From Vibrio atlanticus (lineage in GTDB: Bacteria > Pseudomonadota > Gammaproteobacteria > Enterobacterales > Vibrionaceae): a DNA stretch of 64,000 nt. The DNA lies in NCBI RefSeq assembly GCF_024347315.1, contig NZ_AP025460.1:2232001-2296000 (forward strand), read 5' to 3'. The position numbers and the translations under genes were made by a program. The notes beneath the pieces are model-generated. The model was not told the origin of the DNA, did no database searches, and saw only the letters and a list, made by a program, of their open reading frames with translations. Positions 38,128 to 48,868 of the stretch are shown here, piece after piece (position 1 is the first letter of the stretch; every line of letters starts with the position of its first letter).

Positions 38128-38157
38128 GGATACACGACTCTTAACACTCCGAGACAC

Positions 38158-38506
38158 TTTATATTGAACTAATCAACCTAATAAGGTGCTATCAAGCTTA
38201 TGATAAGTAGCAAGATTTGTTCAATGAGCTTTCTGCTTTGATAATAAACAGCAGATTACACCATTATGTGTACAAATGCACTTAGCATGTTTAGATGTCT
38301 TTAGTATTACATCCATGTAATTTGTCCATAAACCCCGAAAGTGAGGGCTAACCTTTGAAGTATTTAGCACTTTCCTTCAGAAGTAACCATCATATTCATT
38401 ACACTAAAAATCAAACATTTGCTGCCCTTCCCCCTTCAAAGTCTTGTTAAATATTTGGGGTTCGAAGCGTTCCAAGTTAGTAAAGTAGATTTCATTTTCG
38501 CATGAT
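38158..38506. other. Promoter region of the SIR2 gene
   Basis: No gene recognised in this 349-base AT-rich stretch; it presumably carries the promoter of the SIR2 gene. Confidence 0.45.
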
Positions 38507-38776
38507 TCATGCATAGAAAAGATTTACGATCTCCCAACCATGTCGAAAGCGTTCACAAGCTACATGCTTAACCTTTTTCTTTGACTTTGTTGGAATGGTA
38601 AGGATAACCCTTATCCCTCTCTGTTCTGGACGGTTGAGCACAATATCTAACCGTGGCTGGAGGTCATCAAGCAAAAAACAAATGTTATCGTTGCCAAGGA
38701 TTTTGATACGCAATTGATTAGATGATACGAGAAATTTGGAAATCTCAGTGAGGCTAGAATGTTTAATACTTGACAT
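38507..38776 (-). CDS. Small hypothetical protein of the element
   Basis: Open frame of 89 codons with an ATG at 38776. The protein is basic and ends with an alternating segment (GIRVILTIPTKSKKKVKHV). No known domain, signal peptide or membrane segment is seen. It lies upstream of, and in the same direction as, the SIR2 gene, separated by about 350 bases. It may be a real accessory gene or a chance frame. Confidence 0.45.
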   Translation of the reverse strand: MSSIKHSSLTEISKFLVSSNQLRIKILGNDNICFLLDDLQPRLDIVLNRPEQRGIRVILTIPTKSKKKVKHVACERFRHGWEIVNLFYA

Positions 38777-38922
38777 TATCTATAGTTCTTATGGTTAGTT
38801 AATAGAAGTGCGCACTCCCCCCAGTACGCTGCAACAAACCTATAATACTGTGTAGAAATACCTATATCAAAAAGCAACAATAGATATTTGTTTATTATTT
38901 AAACAGTCAATTTGCTTAATTT

Positions 38923-39030
38923 TCAAATCACCGTTGGTGGAGACAAATGCCCTTCATACTGTTCTGCCGATTCATTTTCTATAGGATACTTTGCGTTAAG
39001 ATCAACAATGAACTTATGTAGGTCAGTCAT
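38923..39030 (-). CDS. Possible 35-residue small protein
   Basis: Short frame from ATG 39030 to TGA, preceded by a good GAGG ribosome-binding site eight bases upstream. The product starts MTDLHKFIVDLNAKYPIENE and is acidic. It may be a genuine micro-protein of the element, but such a length can occur by chance. Confidence 0.35.
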   Translation of the reverse strand: MTDLHKFIVDLNAKYPIENESAEQYEGHLSPPTVI

Positions 39031-39080
39031 AATACAAACCTCTTGCTCCCGACTGATAGATGACTGAATAGCTACGTTAT

Positions 39081-39967
39081 TAGGGCGTGTTGATCTTTCG
39101 TGAGTGTTTTTTGAACAGCATGGTAAAGAGTTATAATTTGCTTCGCCAAAAGTAAAACCATAACCAATACCATGCCAAGAACAATGCTAACTGATATTCG
39201 CTGGGAACTGCTACTCCAAGTTATGAAAAGTACAGGTCGTATTTACGATAAAACTGAACATCGAATGACATTTGAAGGAATACTTTATCGAATGAGAACA
39301 GGTATTCCTTGGCGAGATCTACCCTCTGAGTTCGGAGAGTGGAGTACCGTTTACAGACGATTTAATCTTTGGTCAAAGAAAGGGATTTTAGATAAACTTT
39401 TCAAAAGCTTATCTAGCATGGCTGATTTTGAATGGGTCTTTCTTGATGGCTCTATAGTTCGAGCGCATCAGCATAGTACAGGTGCAGCTACTGAAAGCTC
39501 AGAGCAAATAGGAAAAAGTCGCGGGGGCAACTCAACCAAAATTCACTTAGCCGTAGATAGTGGTGGTCTGCCGATTTGCTTTGATTTATCAGAAGGACAA
39601 CGCCACGATATAGTGCATGCCGAAAGCTTAGTTGAACAACTCGATGAAGTTAATACTATCGTTTGTGATAAAGGATATGACAGCGAACCTTTCCGTACTT
39701 TTGTTAAGGAACGTGGCGGAGAAACGGTAATTGCTAAACGCAATTACGGACAAGATATAGACAAAGACAGTATGGATTGGTGTCTATACAAGTATCGTCA
39801 CTTGGTCGAAAATGCCTTTGGGAGAATTAAGCATTATCGAGCTATTTCAAGTAGATATGACAAGCTAGAAAGGAATTATGCCAGCATGTTATCGCTGGCA
39901 TTCATGTTAATGTGGCTACCGATGTATTGTTGAACACAAAATGTACAGCAAAGATCAACACGCCCTA
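39081..39967 (+). mobile_element. Complete IS5-family insertion sequence (IS427/IS1031-like), 887 bp
   Basis: Bounded by 18-base perfect inverted ends (TAGGGCGTGTTGATCTTT), including the TA target dinucleotide. It encodes one uninterrupted transposase. It is inserted inside the hisA/hisF element between small genes and the relaxase gene, with no obvious gene broken. Confidence 0.9.
39172..39933 (+). CDS. IS5-family transposase
   Basis: DDE transposase of 253 residues. The N-terminal DUF4096-like part has RMRTGIPWRDLPSEFGEWSTV, described by its key residues GIPWRDLP (about 43-50). Catalytic-type motifs are VFLDGSIVRAHQ (first Asp), IVCDKGYDSEPF (second Asp), and YRHLVENAFGRIKHYR (Glu). The frame is intact, so the copy may be active and could also move the related MITE at 28034. 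Confidence 0.93.
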   Translation: MPRTMLTDIRWELLLQVMKSTGRIYDKTEHRMTFEGILYRMRTGIPWRDLPSEFGEWSTVYRRFNLWSKKGILDKLFKSLSSMADFEWVFLDGSIVRAHQHSTGAATESSEQIGKSRGGNSTKIHLAVDSGGLPICFDLSEGQRHDIVHAESLVEQLDEVNTIVCDKGYDSEPFRTFVKERGGETVIAKRNYGQDIDKDSMDWCLYKYRHLVENAFGRIKHYRAISSRYDKLERNYASMLSLAFMLMWLPMYC

Positions 39968-40021
39968 GTAATAGCCCAAATCATTCTGATATATTCCCGC
40001 TCTCGTACAGGTGCTACGAGC

Positions 40022-41095
40022 TTAAGGGCGGTAAGTATACTGTTGATTTCGTGTACATTTTTCTTCATATTTTATACCCGTTTTTCGTTTTAGTTCTTGG
40101 ATAAATTGATCTTTCAGTTCAAGTTTATAGCTCATGACGTCAAACTTATTATGATAAGCTTCCTGATCTTTTTTGAGTAATTTAAGATCTCGACACACCT
40201 TAGTAAGCCCATGCTGCTGCTCGTCTAACTGCACTAATAACTCGTTGTTTTGTTGTTGAAATTTGTTCAATCGCTTTCTCAAGTATTCATTTTTCTGCAC
40301 ATGCTTGTTACTAAAAAAGGAAGCTCTACCTATTCTCGTCAGTTCCCTTTCTTGTCGCATAACTGATTGCTTTTCATGACTCAATACAGCTTTATCTTTA
40401 GCTATTTTCTGCTGCTGTTTATTAAGTTCTCTACGTTGCTGTATGAACACTTGAGCCTGCTTCTGTTGTGATTTCCATTCTTTCCTTGTTAACCGCTGCA
40501 CTTTTGGCCCCAAACGAGTCAGACCTAATTTAGAACCAACGGCTTCGTAGAAAGAGTCTTGAAATTCTCTCATAGCCGACTTGTATGCATTGGCCTTTTT
40601 TGAGTAACCGTCATTACATTCATTTCGAGCCCTAATACCACCATGGACTTCAGCTATATTGAAAGCACCACCTTCCAAAGTGGGAACTACATAATAATGT
40701 AAATGGGGATGGGCTTCGTCCAGATGAGGCACTACTGACATCAAGTTATCACCGTACTCTTTTCTCAAGTAACGCAGCGAATATTTGAGGAAATCTTTAA
40801 AGTTCACACTCGATTCTGACTCAACGCTAATCACTCCACCTAACATCAAAGGAGCATCCTTGCGTATTCGCCGACCCAATCTATCTTGAGCCTTACTACT
40901 ACGTTCTAGAGCGATAGCGGGAACCTCACGAGGATCTATACCATATAGAACCTTTGGTATCTGAGGTCTATAAACATGAGGACAATAACCATCGACACGC
41001 ATTGCTTCATTAACAACACTTTGCATCGTTGGTTTTCCTTTTTTGGTTGAAACTTTAGCATAAGTTTCAACGTGTATAAGCTGATATCCAGACAT
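40022..41095 (-). CDS. MobV-family (Pre/Mob) relaxase
   Basis: Nicks DNA at oriT to start conjugative mobilisation. The 357-residue protein has the family signature VPHLDEAHPHLHYYVVP at about residues 121-137, with the HxDExxPHxH metal-binding set. The N-terminal part likely holds the catalytic residue; the C-terminal half (about 205-345) is a long basic coiled coil (QQRRELNKQQQKIAKDK). Its gene starts about 190 bases from a perfect stem-loop that fits a MobV oriT. No coupling protein or mating-pore genes accompany it, so the element would be mobilised in trans. Confidence 0.85.
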   Translation of the reverse strand: MSGYQLIHVETYAKVSTKKGKPTMQSVVNEAMRVDGYCPHVYRPQIPKVLYGIDPREVPAIALERSSKAQDRLGRRIRKDAPLMLGGVISVESESSVNFKDFLKYSLRYLRKEYGDNLMSVVPHLDEAHPHLHYYVVPTLEGGAFNIAEVHGGIRARNECNDGYSKKANAYKSAMREFQDSFYEAVGSKLGLTRLGPKVQRLTRKEWKSQQKQAQVFIQQRRELNKQQQKIAKDKAVLSHEKQSVMRQERELTRIGRASFFSNKHVQKNEYLRKRLNKFQQQNNELLVQLDEQQHGLTKVCRDLKLLKKDQEAYHNKFDVMSYKLELKDQFIQELKRKTGIKYEEKCTRNQQYTYRP

Positions 41096-41286
41096 AACTA
41101 TACCAATTTAATTTATATCATTATAACATGCTGATATTAATAGTAATAGTTTGAAAATTTTTATTATTTATTATACTTTGCAAATTTTATATAAAGCATT
41201 GAAAATGCGAAATAAAAAATTATCTAAAACCTAGGGGATGAAGTCCGCTAGCCGACGGCTTATCTCCAATAAGGAACGACTTGGAT

Positions 41287-41319
41287 AAGATAAGCATAGT
41301 CGGTTACTATGCTTATCTT
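41287..41319. other. Putative oriT stem-loop of the MobV relaxase
   Basis: Perfect 14-base arms AAGATAAGCATAGT / ACTATGCTTATCTT around CGGTT. The junction TAGTCGGTTA resembles the nick region of MobV plasmids such as pMV158 (TAGTGTG/TTA). It lies upstream of the relaxase gene, as in that family. A terminator is the alternative, but no T-run follows. Confidence 0.55.
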
Positions 41320-41562
41320 TAAGTAAATTGACAAATATCCATTATCGATTATATTTTAAAAAACATACACTTAAGATTAAATTCAGCTTGACAGGTACTT
41401 TTGAAATGAGTCATTATATAAATGTAATAGCTCAATATAGAATTACCTTAACATCAAATAGCATCCTATTTTTCGAATACGAAATCCAAGATAAGGCACA
41501 ACTCCCCCCCCCCTCTTATCATGAGAAGCACATCGTTAATTTCAGCTTGCGTCGCAAGCTGG

Positions 41563-41594
41563 TAAGTAGTCATTTTTTAAAAAATGACTACTTA
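41563..41594. repeat. 32-bp perfect palindrome
   Basis: Arms TAAGTAGTCATTTTTT and its exact complement with no spacer. Adjacent to the AGCTTGC / GCAAGCT hairpin. Could be a terminator for the relaxase or a protein-binding site of the element. Confidence 0.6.
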
Positions 41595-41718
41595 TGAACG
41601 TTTCAAATTTAAATTTCAATTAATCGTATAATATCTATTGTTTAGTATGGACTAACCTAGTCAACAATCGATAACATTCGTCCTGAGAACACCAATAATT
41701 AGAATAAAAAGGTAAAAT

Positions 41719-42135
41719 ATGGACTCAAACAATACGGTTACAAGTAGTGAAATGCGCACAGCAATGCAGTGGTTAGCGCTGCCAATCAAAGACAAGCGGT
41801 ATCCAGTGAGAGGCGCAGTAGGCACTAAAGAAAAGAAAGGGGTTTACTTTCATATTTCTCAAACTAAACCTGTACGCAGTGAAGCTACTCACCACCCATT
41901 TTTTGACGTATTACAAATACCCGACCAATACAAGAACTTAAACTATTACTATTTTGACGAATGCGAAGTAAAAAAGACCCCGCATCAATGGTTGAAATAT
42001 GGTCGGGTGGTAAGACCTGGTTCTGTGCCATGCAGTGGTACGAGATCAGGGTTCAACCCAAATACAAAACAGCATTTTGAAATAAGTTACTTCCTAAAAT
42101 CAGACACTCGGAAAATGCGCCAGAACGGGCAATAA
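41719..42135 (+). CDS. Hypothetical protein of the element
   Basis: 138-residue protein starting after AAAAAGG. It has aromatic and basic patches (NYYYFDECEVKKTPHQWLKY, then SGTRSGFNPNTKQHFEISYF) but no domain I recognise. It lies between the oriT-like region and the integrase, convergent with int and sharing its terminator. A role in mobilisation, excision control or anti-restriction is conceivable but not shown. Confidence 0.55.
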   Translation: MDSNNTVTSSEMRTAMQWLALPIKDKRYPVRGAVGTKEKKGVYFHISQTKPVRSEATHHPFFDVLQIPDQYKNLNYYYFDECEVKKTPHQWLKYGRVVRPGSVPCSGTRSGFNPNTKQHFEISYFLKSDTRKMRQNGQ

Positions 42136-42140
42136 ACACA

Positions 42141-42171
42141 AACGCTCCCAATAATTAGGGAGCGTTTTTTG
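42141..42171. terminator. Bidirectional terminator between the 138-residue gene and int
   Basis: AAACGCTCCC / GGGAGCGTTTTTT hairpin with T-run on the plus strand and A-run on the other side. Confidence 0.85.
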
Positions 42172-42196
42172 TTTCTAGCAAAGGGTAACAGCCTAG

Positions 42197-43654
42197 CTAA
42201 CGCATCTGATCAAACTTTCTTCCAATGGTCATCCAATGTTCTAAAACTTCACTTACTAATTGAAAATTATTTTCATTATTAGCAATTTCTTCTCTAGCAG
42301 CTTCTACAAACGACATATTAATGTCTACATCCTGAAATTCGATGAGCTCATGCATTTTTGCATAATGAAGAATAAAATCAGCAACTCGTTGACTCTGACG
42401 CCTTAGGTGTTCGCGGTTCGCAAATATGTAGCCCCCTTGCGTTGTATAGTGCTTTTGCGTATGAAAAACTAGCCTTTTGATCGTAACTTCATGTATACCA
42501 ATAAACTCTGCATATGTTTGAAAGGTCTTACGATAAATTCCCGCTGTATATCGTTTCCCAGTATCAGCCAAGCTTCCTAGCATATCTATATAGTCAGAGG
42601 GGTTTTGTTTGAAATGATTCGTTAGCGTGCTATTTGGGAACAAATACGGACTATTAAACTTATAACTTCTAAGACTATCGAGAGTCTTTGTTGCTTCTCG
42701 ATTCAATGGTGCACGATACTGCTCTTCAGCATTTTTCAACCCACTGGCTGCTTCTTCATCATTCCATGTTATATCAGTTAGACAACTTGAAACCTGACTC
42801 CATTTAACTTTGCTTACTTCTTCTGGTCGCCATCCTGTAAAAAGTAAAAACCGAAAGAAATGAGCAGCTACAATGGCACTTTGCGACTCTTTATGAAGAA
42901 ATTTTCTCTTACCCCTGTATGCTTTCATTTCATCCAGTGCGCGTAAAAGGCTTGGTAAATCATCAGTGTCAATACACGCCATCTTTCTTCGAGACTGGCC
43001 TCCATTTACGAACCACCCGTCAGTATCATCTAGTACTTTGACAGGGTTTTTCTTAAACAAGCTCAGTTCGTCGCCATCTAAAAAATGCTTCATCCCATGT
43101 CTGTACAAAGCAGAAACGCGCTGAAGGGTTTTATCCGCCATATAATTGGTATGCCTGACAGAAACTGCTTGATGCTCTCTAAGAACATCATCGCGTTTAA
43201 TATCTAAAGCGTTTCTTGTTCGAAAGCGTTTGCTGAGTCTCATGAAATCATTATTATATTCTTTAACCGTCTCATTTTTAAGGGTTTTATTACTAATGTA
43301 ATGCTCGTGAAGATCATGCATGGTGATAACTTTTACCCTGCTCTTATAATGATCTACAGGGTGCATTCCCTTAGACATGAGATCGTGAAACTCTTCAGCT
43401 ATCAACCTAGCGTTGTATAGCGATATCTCCTCAGCATTGCCCACGGTGAAGAATTGCGCTTGTTTTCCATGCGCTTTGATCCTGCCGTGTACAACATAAG
43501 TCAGTCTCCCTTTAGGAGAAACTCTCAACATCAAACCATTAGAATTTTTTGCAGTATCTTTGTAGATTTTTTGAACGCTATCAGGTTCATTTTTAGATAG
43601 GTCTTGGATAAAGGTTCTAGAGAATTTACGCGGTATTTGTGAGTTTTCATTCAT
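42197..43654 (-). CDS. int: Tyrosine-family site-specific integrase
   Basis: Integrase of 485 residues, the likely agent of insertion at hisA/hisF. The N-terminal part (about 1-100) has an arm-binding domain of the P4 type (NSNGLMLRVSPKGRLTYVVH). The catalytic domain shows Arg I in LLFTGWRPEEVSKVKW (about 282-285), Arg II in AGIYRKTFQTYAE, His III in VFHTQKH and the nucleophile Tyr in TTQGGYIF (about 420). The usual box-II His (HxxR) is not seen; the position reads Gly. It reads toward the element interior and begins about 195 bases from the attachment repeat, with two arm-like repeats just upstream. Confidence 0.9.
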   Translation of the reverse strand: MNENSQIPRKFSRTFIQDLSKNEPDSVQKIYKDTAKNSNGLMLRVSPKGRLTYVVHGRIKAHGKQAQFFTVGNAEEISLYNARLIAEEFHDLMSKGMHPVDHYKSRVKVITMHDLHEHYISNKTLKNETVKEYNNDFMRLSKRFRTRNALDIKRDDVLREHQAVSVRHTNYMADKTLQRVSALYRHGMKHFLDGDELSLFKKNPVKVLDDTDGWFVNGGQSRRKMACIDTDDLPSLLRALDEMKAYRGKRKFLHKESQSAIVAAHFFRFLLFTGWRPEEVSKVKWSQVSSCLTDITWNDEEAASGLKNAEEQYRAPLNREATKTLDSLRSYKFNSPYLFPNSTLTNHFKQNPSDYIDMLGSLADTGKRYTAGIYRKTFQTYAEFIGIHEVTIKRLVFHTQKHYTTQGGYIFANREHLRRQSQRVADFILHYAKMHELIEFQDVDINMSFVEAAREEIANNENNFQLVSEVLEHWMTIGRKFDQMR

Positions 43655-43668
43655 TAGAATGCATTCCT

Positions 43669-43688
43669 TTTTGCATCACATCTGCATC
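43669..43688. repeat. Putative integrase arm site, copy B
   Basis: TTTTGCATCACATCTGCATC, just upstream of the int start codon. It differs from copy A at one position. Sitting in the int promoter region, it could also autoregulate the gene. Confidence 0.55.
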
Positions 43689-43699
43689 AAGAATACATT

Positions 43700-43719
43700 T
43701 TTTGCATCGCATTTGCATC
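43700..43719. repeat. Putative integrase arm site, copy C
   Basis: TTTTGCATCGCATTTGCATC, 31 bases from copy B in the same orientation and about 130 bases from the hisA-side attachment repeat. Confidence 0.55.
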
Positions 43720-43849
43720 TATAATTATAAATACCAGTAGATACCCTCAATGAAGAATATCTACCAATATAGATAAAAACCATTAAAAACAATAATTTAC
43801 TTAAAAACTATCGAAATACATCAGCCAGCACTAATATAACGACCACCAA

Positions 43850-44597
<748 letters not shown>

Positions 44598-44640
44598 TTA
44601 CATTCCTTATAGGGCAACGTTAGCCGCTGCCTAATCCTTA

Positions 44641-45255
44641 TTACAATTCCAAGAAATTCTGAATCAGCTTAGAGCCAGCTTTCGAAGATCGCTCTGGGTG
44701 GAACTGAACACCATAATAGTTGCCACTTTGCACTGCGGCTGTGAACGGATTACCGTAATCACATTGTGCGATTGTGTAGTCACCCACCGGCATTGCGAAG
44801 CTGTGAACAAAATAGAAGTATTCATCTTCTTCAATGTCTTTAAATAGAGGGTGATTAGGTGTCGCGGTTACTGTGTTCCAGCCCATGTGTGGTAAAGGCA
44901 AGTCGCCCGTTTGAAGTAAACGAACTTCACCGTCACACAAACCTAGGCATTCAACTAACTCGTCAGCCTTTTGGCCTTTCTCTTGAGACAATTTGCCTAA
45001 CAGCTGCATACCTAAACAAATACCTAGCAAAGGCTTCTCTACTTGCTTCACAAGAGAAACAAGGTCGCGCTCTTGCAAGTTCTTCATTGCCTCACTTGCT
45101 GTGCCTACACCCGGTAGGAACAGCTTGTCCGCAGCAAGAACAACTTCTGGTTCTTTTGAAATTTCAACTGCGTAGCCTAGACGTTCAATCGCAAACTTCA
45201 CCGAGGAAACGTTGGCACAACCAGTATCAATAATAACGACTTTCTGCTCTTTCAT
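44641..45255 (-). CDS. hisH: Imidazole glycerol phosphate synthase glutaminase subunit
   Basis: Class I glutamine amidotransferase that makes ammonia for HisF. The nucleophile Cys lies in [11 protein letters not shown] (about residue 80), and the His-Glu pair in [12 protein letters not shown] (about 186-188). Length 204 is normal. It lies between hisB and hisA; its partner hisF is now 11 kb away, past the inserted element. Confidence 0.97.
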   Translation of the reverse strand: MKEQKVVIIDTGCANVSSVKFAIERLGYAVEISKEPEVVLAADKLFLPGVGTASEAMKNLQERDLVSLVKQVEKPLLGICLGMQLLGKLSQEKGQKADELVECLGLCDGEVRLLQTGDLPLPHMGWNTVTATPNHPLFKDIEEDEYFYFVHSFAMPVGDYTIAQCDYGNPFTAAVQSGNYYGVQFHPERSSKAGSKLIQNFLEL

Positions 45256-45279
45256 TGTTTTTCCTTGCTAACGTTAGCC

Positions 45280-46368
45280 TTACAGAACGCCTTTGCTGCT
45301 TGGTAACTCGTTACCTTCAACTTTGATTGCTTGGCGAAGAGTACGACCAAACGCTTTGAATAGGCTCTCAATGATATGGTGATCATTATTGCCATCAGAA
45401 GAAAGGTGTAGCGTACAAGCCAATGTATCGGTTAGAGAACGGAAGAAGTGAACCACCATCTCTGTTGAAAGGTCACCCACTTGCTCGCGGCTGAATTTAG
45501 CATCGAACTTCAGGTATGGACGGCCAGAAAGGTCTAGCGCACACTGAGCCAAACACTCATCCATTGGTAGGCTGAAACCAAAGCGGCCAATACCACGTTT
45601 ATCGCCTAATGCATCTTTCAATGCTTGGCCTAAAGCAAGAGCGGTATCTTCTACTGTGTGGTGATCATCAATGTGTAGATCGCCCTTCACAGTCAGGTTC
45701 ATTTGGAAACCGCCGTGTGTCGCGATTTGATCAAGCATGTGATCGAAGAAACCCATGCCAGTATCGATCTTGTTGCCACCGGTTTCATCAAGGTTTACTG
45801 CCACCTTGATGTCCGTTTCTTTAGTGGTACGAACCACTTCAGCAATGCGCGCATTAACCGTCAGATCTTTAACGATTTGTGGCCAGTTAAGCGTGCCTTC
45901 AGTTTGCGCATCTGGTCCGTATTGGATACCACGAATTGCCATGTTCTCAGCAAGTTGAAGATCCGTCATTCGATCACCAATCACGACTGACTTTTGGAAG
46001 TCAACTTTACCGCCCTGTAGGTATTCCTTAACCATACCCAGCTTAGGCTTGCGGCAAGAGCAATTGTCTTCATCAAAGTGAGGGCAGATTAGAACATCAT
46101 CAAACTTAACGCCCTGAGACTCAAAGAACTCCATCATCATATTGTGTGGAGCATCGAACTCTTCTTGCGGGTAGCTATCTGTACCTAGACCATCTTGGTT
46201 AGTCACCATCACTAAGCGATAACCCGCATCTTGCAGTGCAAGTAGGCTAGGAATAACTAACGGTTCGAATTTTAGTTTGTCTAAACGGTCTACTTGAAAG
46301 TCGACTGGCGGCTCAACAATTAAGGTGCCATCACGGTCTATAAAAAGTATTTTCTGTTGTTTACTCAC
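45280..46368 (-). CDS. hisB: Bifunctional histidinol-phosphatase / imidazoleglycerol-phosphate dehydratase
   Basis: Two-domain enzyme of 362 residues, the gammaproteobacterial fused form. The N-terminal HAD phosphatase has [10 protein letters not shown] (about 9-18), a zinc-type loop [14 protein letters not shown] (about 94-107) and [13 protein letters not shown]. The C-terminal dehydratase (from ~170) has [17 protein letters not shown] and [12 protein letters not shown] with manganese-binding histidines. Catalyses steps 6 and 8 of histidine synthesis. Confidence 0.97.
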   Translation of the reverse strand: MSKQQKILFIDRDGTLIVEPPVDFQVDRLDKLKFEPLVIPSLLALQDAGYRLVMVTNQDGLGTDSYPQEEFDAPHNMMMEFFESQGVKFDDVLICPHFDEDNCSCRKPKLGMVKEYLQGGKVDFQKSVVIGDRMTDLQLAENMAIRGIQYGPDAQTEGTLNWPQIVKDLTVNARIAEVVRTTKETDIKVAVNLDETGGNKIDTGMGFFDHMLDQIATHGGFQMNLTVKGDLHIDDHHTVEDTALALGQALKDALGDKRGIGRFGFSLPMDECLAQCALDLSGRPYLKFDAKFSREQVGDLSTEMVVHFFRSLTDTLACTLHLSSDGNNDHHIIESLFKAFGRTLRQAIKVEGNELPSSKGVL

Positions 46369-46499
46369 TTGAACTTCCTTTTAATTTTAAATCTGCTGGC
46401 CTAGCTAAAATCAAACGCTAACCCAAAATATTGGTTTCATTTGCCAGTCTGTTTTTAATCAACTCAGACTGACAAATGTTATTAATGGTAAGCCTTTCG

Positions 46500-47543
<1,044 letters not shown>

Positions 47544-47549
47544 CTACCC

Positions 47550-48863
47550 TTATTTCGCTTTATTTAGCTGTTCAAATCGATTTAATTTTTCAACTCGGAT
47601 GGTCACCGCACGTTTGTGTGCGTCCAAACCTTCGGCTTCCGCCATTGTGACTACCGTTGGCGCTAGGCCTTGTAAGCCATCAGCTGTTAACTCTTGTACC
47701 GTCATACGCTTAGAGAAATCCGCCAAACCTAGGCTTGAATAAGTCTTGGTATAGCCGTAAGTCGGAAGAACGTGGTTTGTGCCTGATGCGTAGTCACCTG
47801 CAGATTCTGGAGACCAGTCACCCAAGAAGATTGAACCAGCATTGTCTAGTAACGGCAGCAGTTCACGTGGACTCTTGGTCTGAACAATCAAGTGTTCCGG
47901 GCCATAGAAATTCGAAATCGCAATCGCTTGAGTGATCGATTCAGCAATGATGATTAGACTTGAAGCCAATGCTTGCTGAGCGATGTTCGCACGAGACAGC
48001 TCTTTCAGTTGCTTCTGAACCGCATCGGTTACTTGGTCGGCAATAACTGGCGATGGTGTTACTAATACAACCTGTGAATCTGGGCCATGTTCAGCTTGGC
48101 TCAGTAGATCAGCAGCAATGAAGTCAGCATCCGCAGTTTCGTCTGCAATCACCATCACCTCCGATGGGCCTGCCGGCATATCAATCGCAGAACCACGGAA
48201 GTCATTGCTTACTTGGCGCTTAGCTTCCGTTACGTACGCATTACCAGGACCGAAAATTTTATCTACTTTAGAGACACTCTCCGTACCGTAAGCCATCGCC
48301 GCAACAGCTTGAGCACCACCTACATTGTAAACCTCATCGATTTTACAAAGATTAGCGACATACAAGATTTCATCCGCGATTGGCGGAGGTGAACAAAGCA
48401 CAACCTTGCGGCAACCCGCGATTTGAGCGGGTACACCTAACATAAGAACCGTTGACGGAAGTGGCGCGCTGCCACCCGGAATATAAAGGCCAACAGTATT
48501 AATAGCGCGTGTCACTTGCTCACACACAACGCCTGGCTGTGTTTCAACCTTAATTGGCTGCGGCTTCTGAGCTTCGTGAAACTTAGCAATATTGCTATAA
48601 GCTTGCTCTAACGCTTGCTTCATTTCTGGTGTTAAACGAGCACATGCCTCTTCAATCTCAGTCGAGCTGACTCGAATGGATTCTGGAGTCACACGATCGA
48701 ACTTTTCAGTCAGTTCTTTAAGTGCGGCATCGCCTTCATTTCGTACTTTTGCAATAACATCAGAAACAGTCGCTGTGATGTTTGCACCTTCAGTAATAGC
48801 TGGACGCTCTAGTACCGAGTCTTGCTGTGATTCACTTAAAGATTGCCAAACAACGGTTCTCAT
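47550..48863 (-). CDS. hisD: Histidinol dehydrogenase
   Basis: NAD- and zinc-dependent enzyme for the last two steps, histidinol to histidine. The length is 437 residues from the ATG at 48863 (a GTG two codons earlier overlaps hisG). Motifs include [50 protein letters not shown] with zinc ligands, and [19 protein letters not shown]. It sits directly after hisG. Confidence 0.97.
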   Translation of the reverse strand: MRTVVWQSLSESQQDSVLERPAITEGANITATVSDVIAKVRNEGDAALKELTEKFDRVTPESIRVSSTEIEEACARLTPEMKQALEQAYSNIAKFHEAQKPQPIKVETQPGVVCEQVTRAINTVGLYIPGGSAPLPSTVLMLGVPAQIAGCRKVVLCSPPPIADEILYVANLCKIDEVYNVGGAQAVAAMAYGTESVSKVDKIFGPGNAYVTEAKRQVSNDFRGSAIDMPAGPSEVMVIADETADADFIAADLLSQAEHGPDSQVVLVTPSPVIADQVTDAVQKQLKELSRANIAQQALASSLIIIAESITQAIAISNFYGPEHLIVQTKSPRELLPLLDNAGSIFLGDWSPESAGDYASGTNHVLPTYGYTKTYSSLGLADFSKRMTVQELTADGLQGLAPTVVTMAEAEGLDAHKRAVTIRVEKLNRFEQLNKAK

Positions 48864-48868
48864 CGTCA

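Larger units (their letters stand above)
41096..41718. other. Non-coding region rich in inverted repeats between relaxase and 138-residue gene
   Basis: No gene supported. It holds the oriT-like stem-loop (41287-41319), a run of ten C at about 41504-41513, a small hairpin AGCTTGC-GTC-GCAAGCT (41544-41560) and a 32-base perfect palindrome (41563-41594). An 89-codon frame at 41328-41597 runs straight through these and lacks coding character. Confidence 0.6.

Noticed and set aside
41287..41319. Ordinary intrinsic terminator
   Set aside because: No T-run follows on either strand, and the position ahead of the relaxase with a MobV-like junction favours oriT, though this is not proven.
41328..41597. 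89-codon open frame on the plus strand
   Set aside because: It reads across a C-run, a hairpin and a palindrome, lacks a convincing ribosome-binding site and has no protein-like composition.
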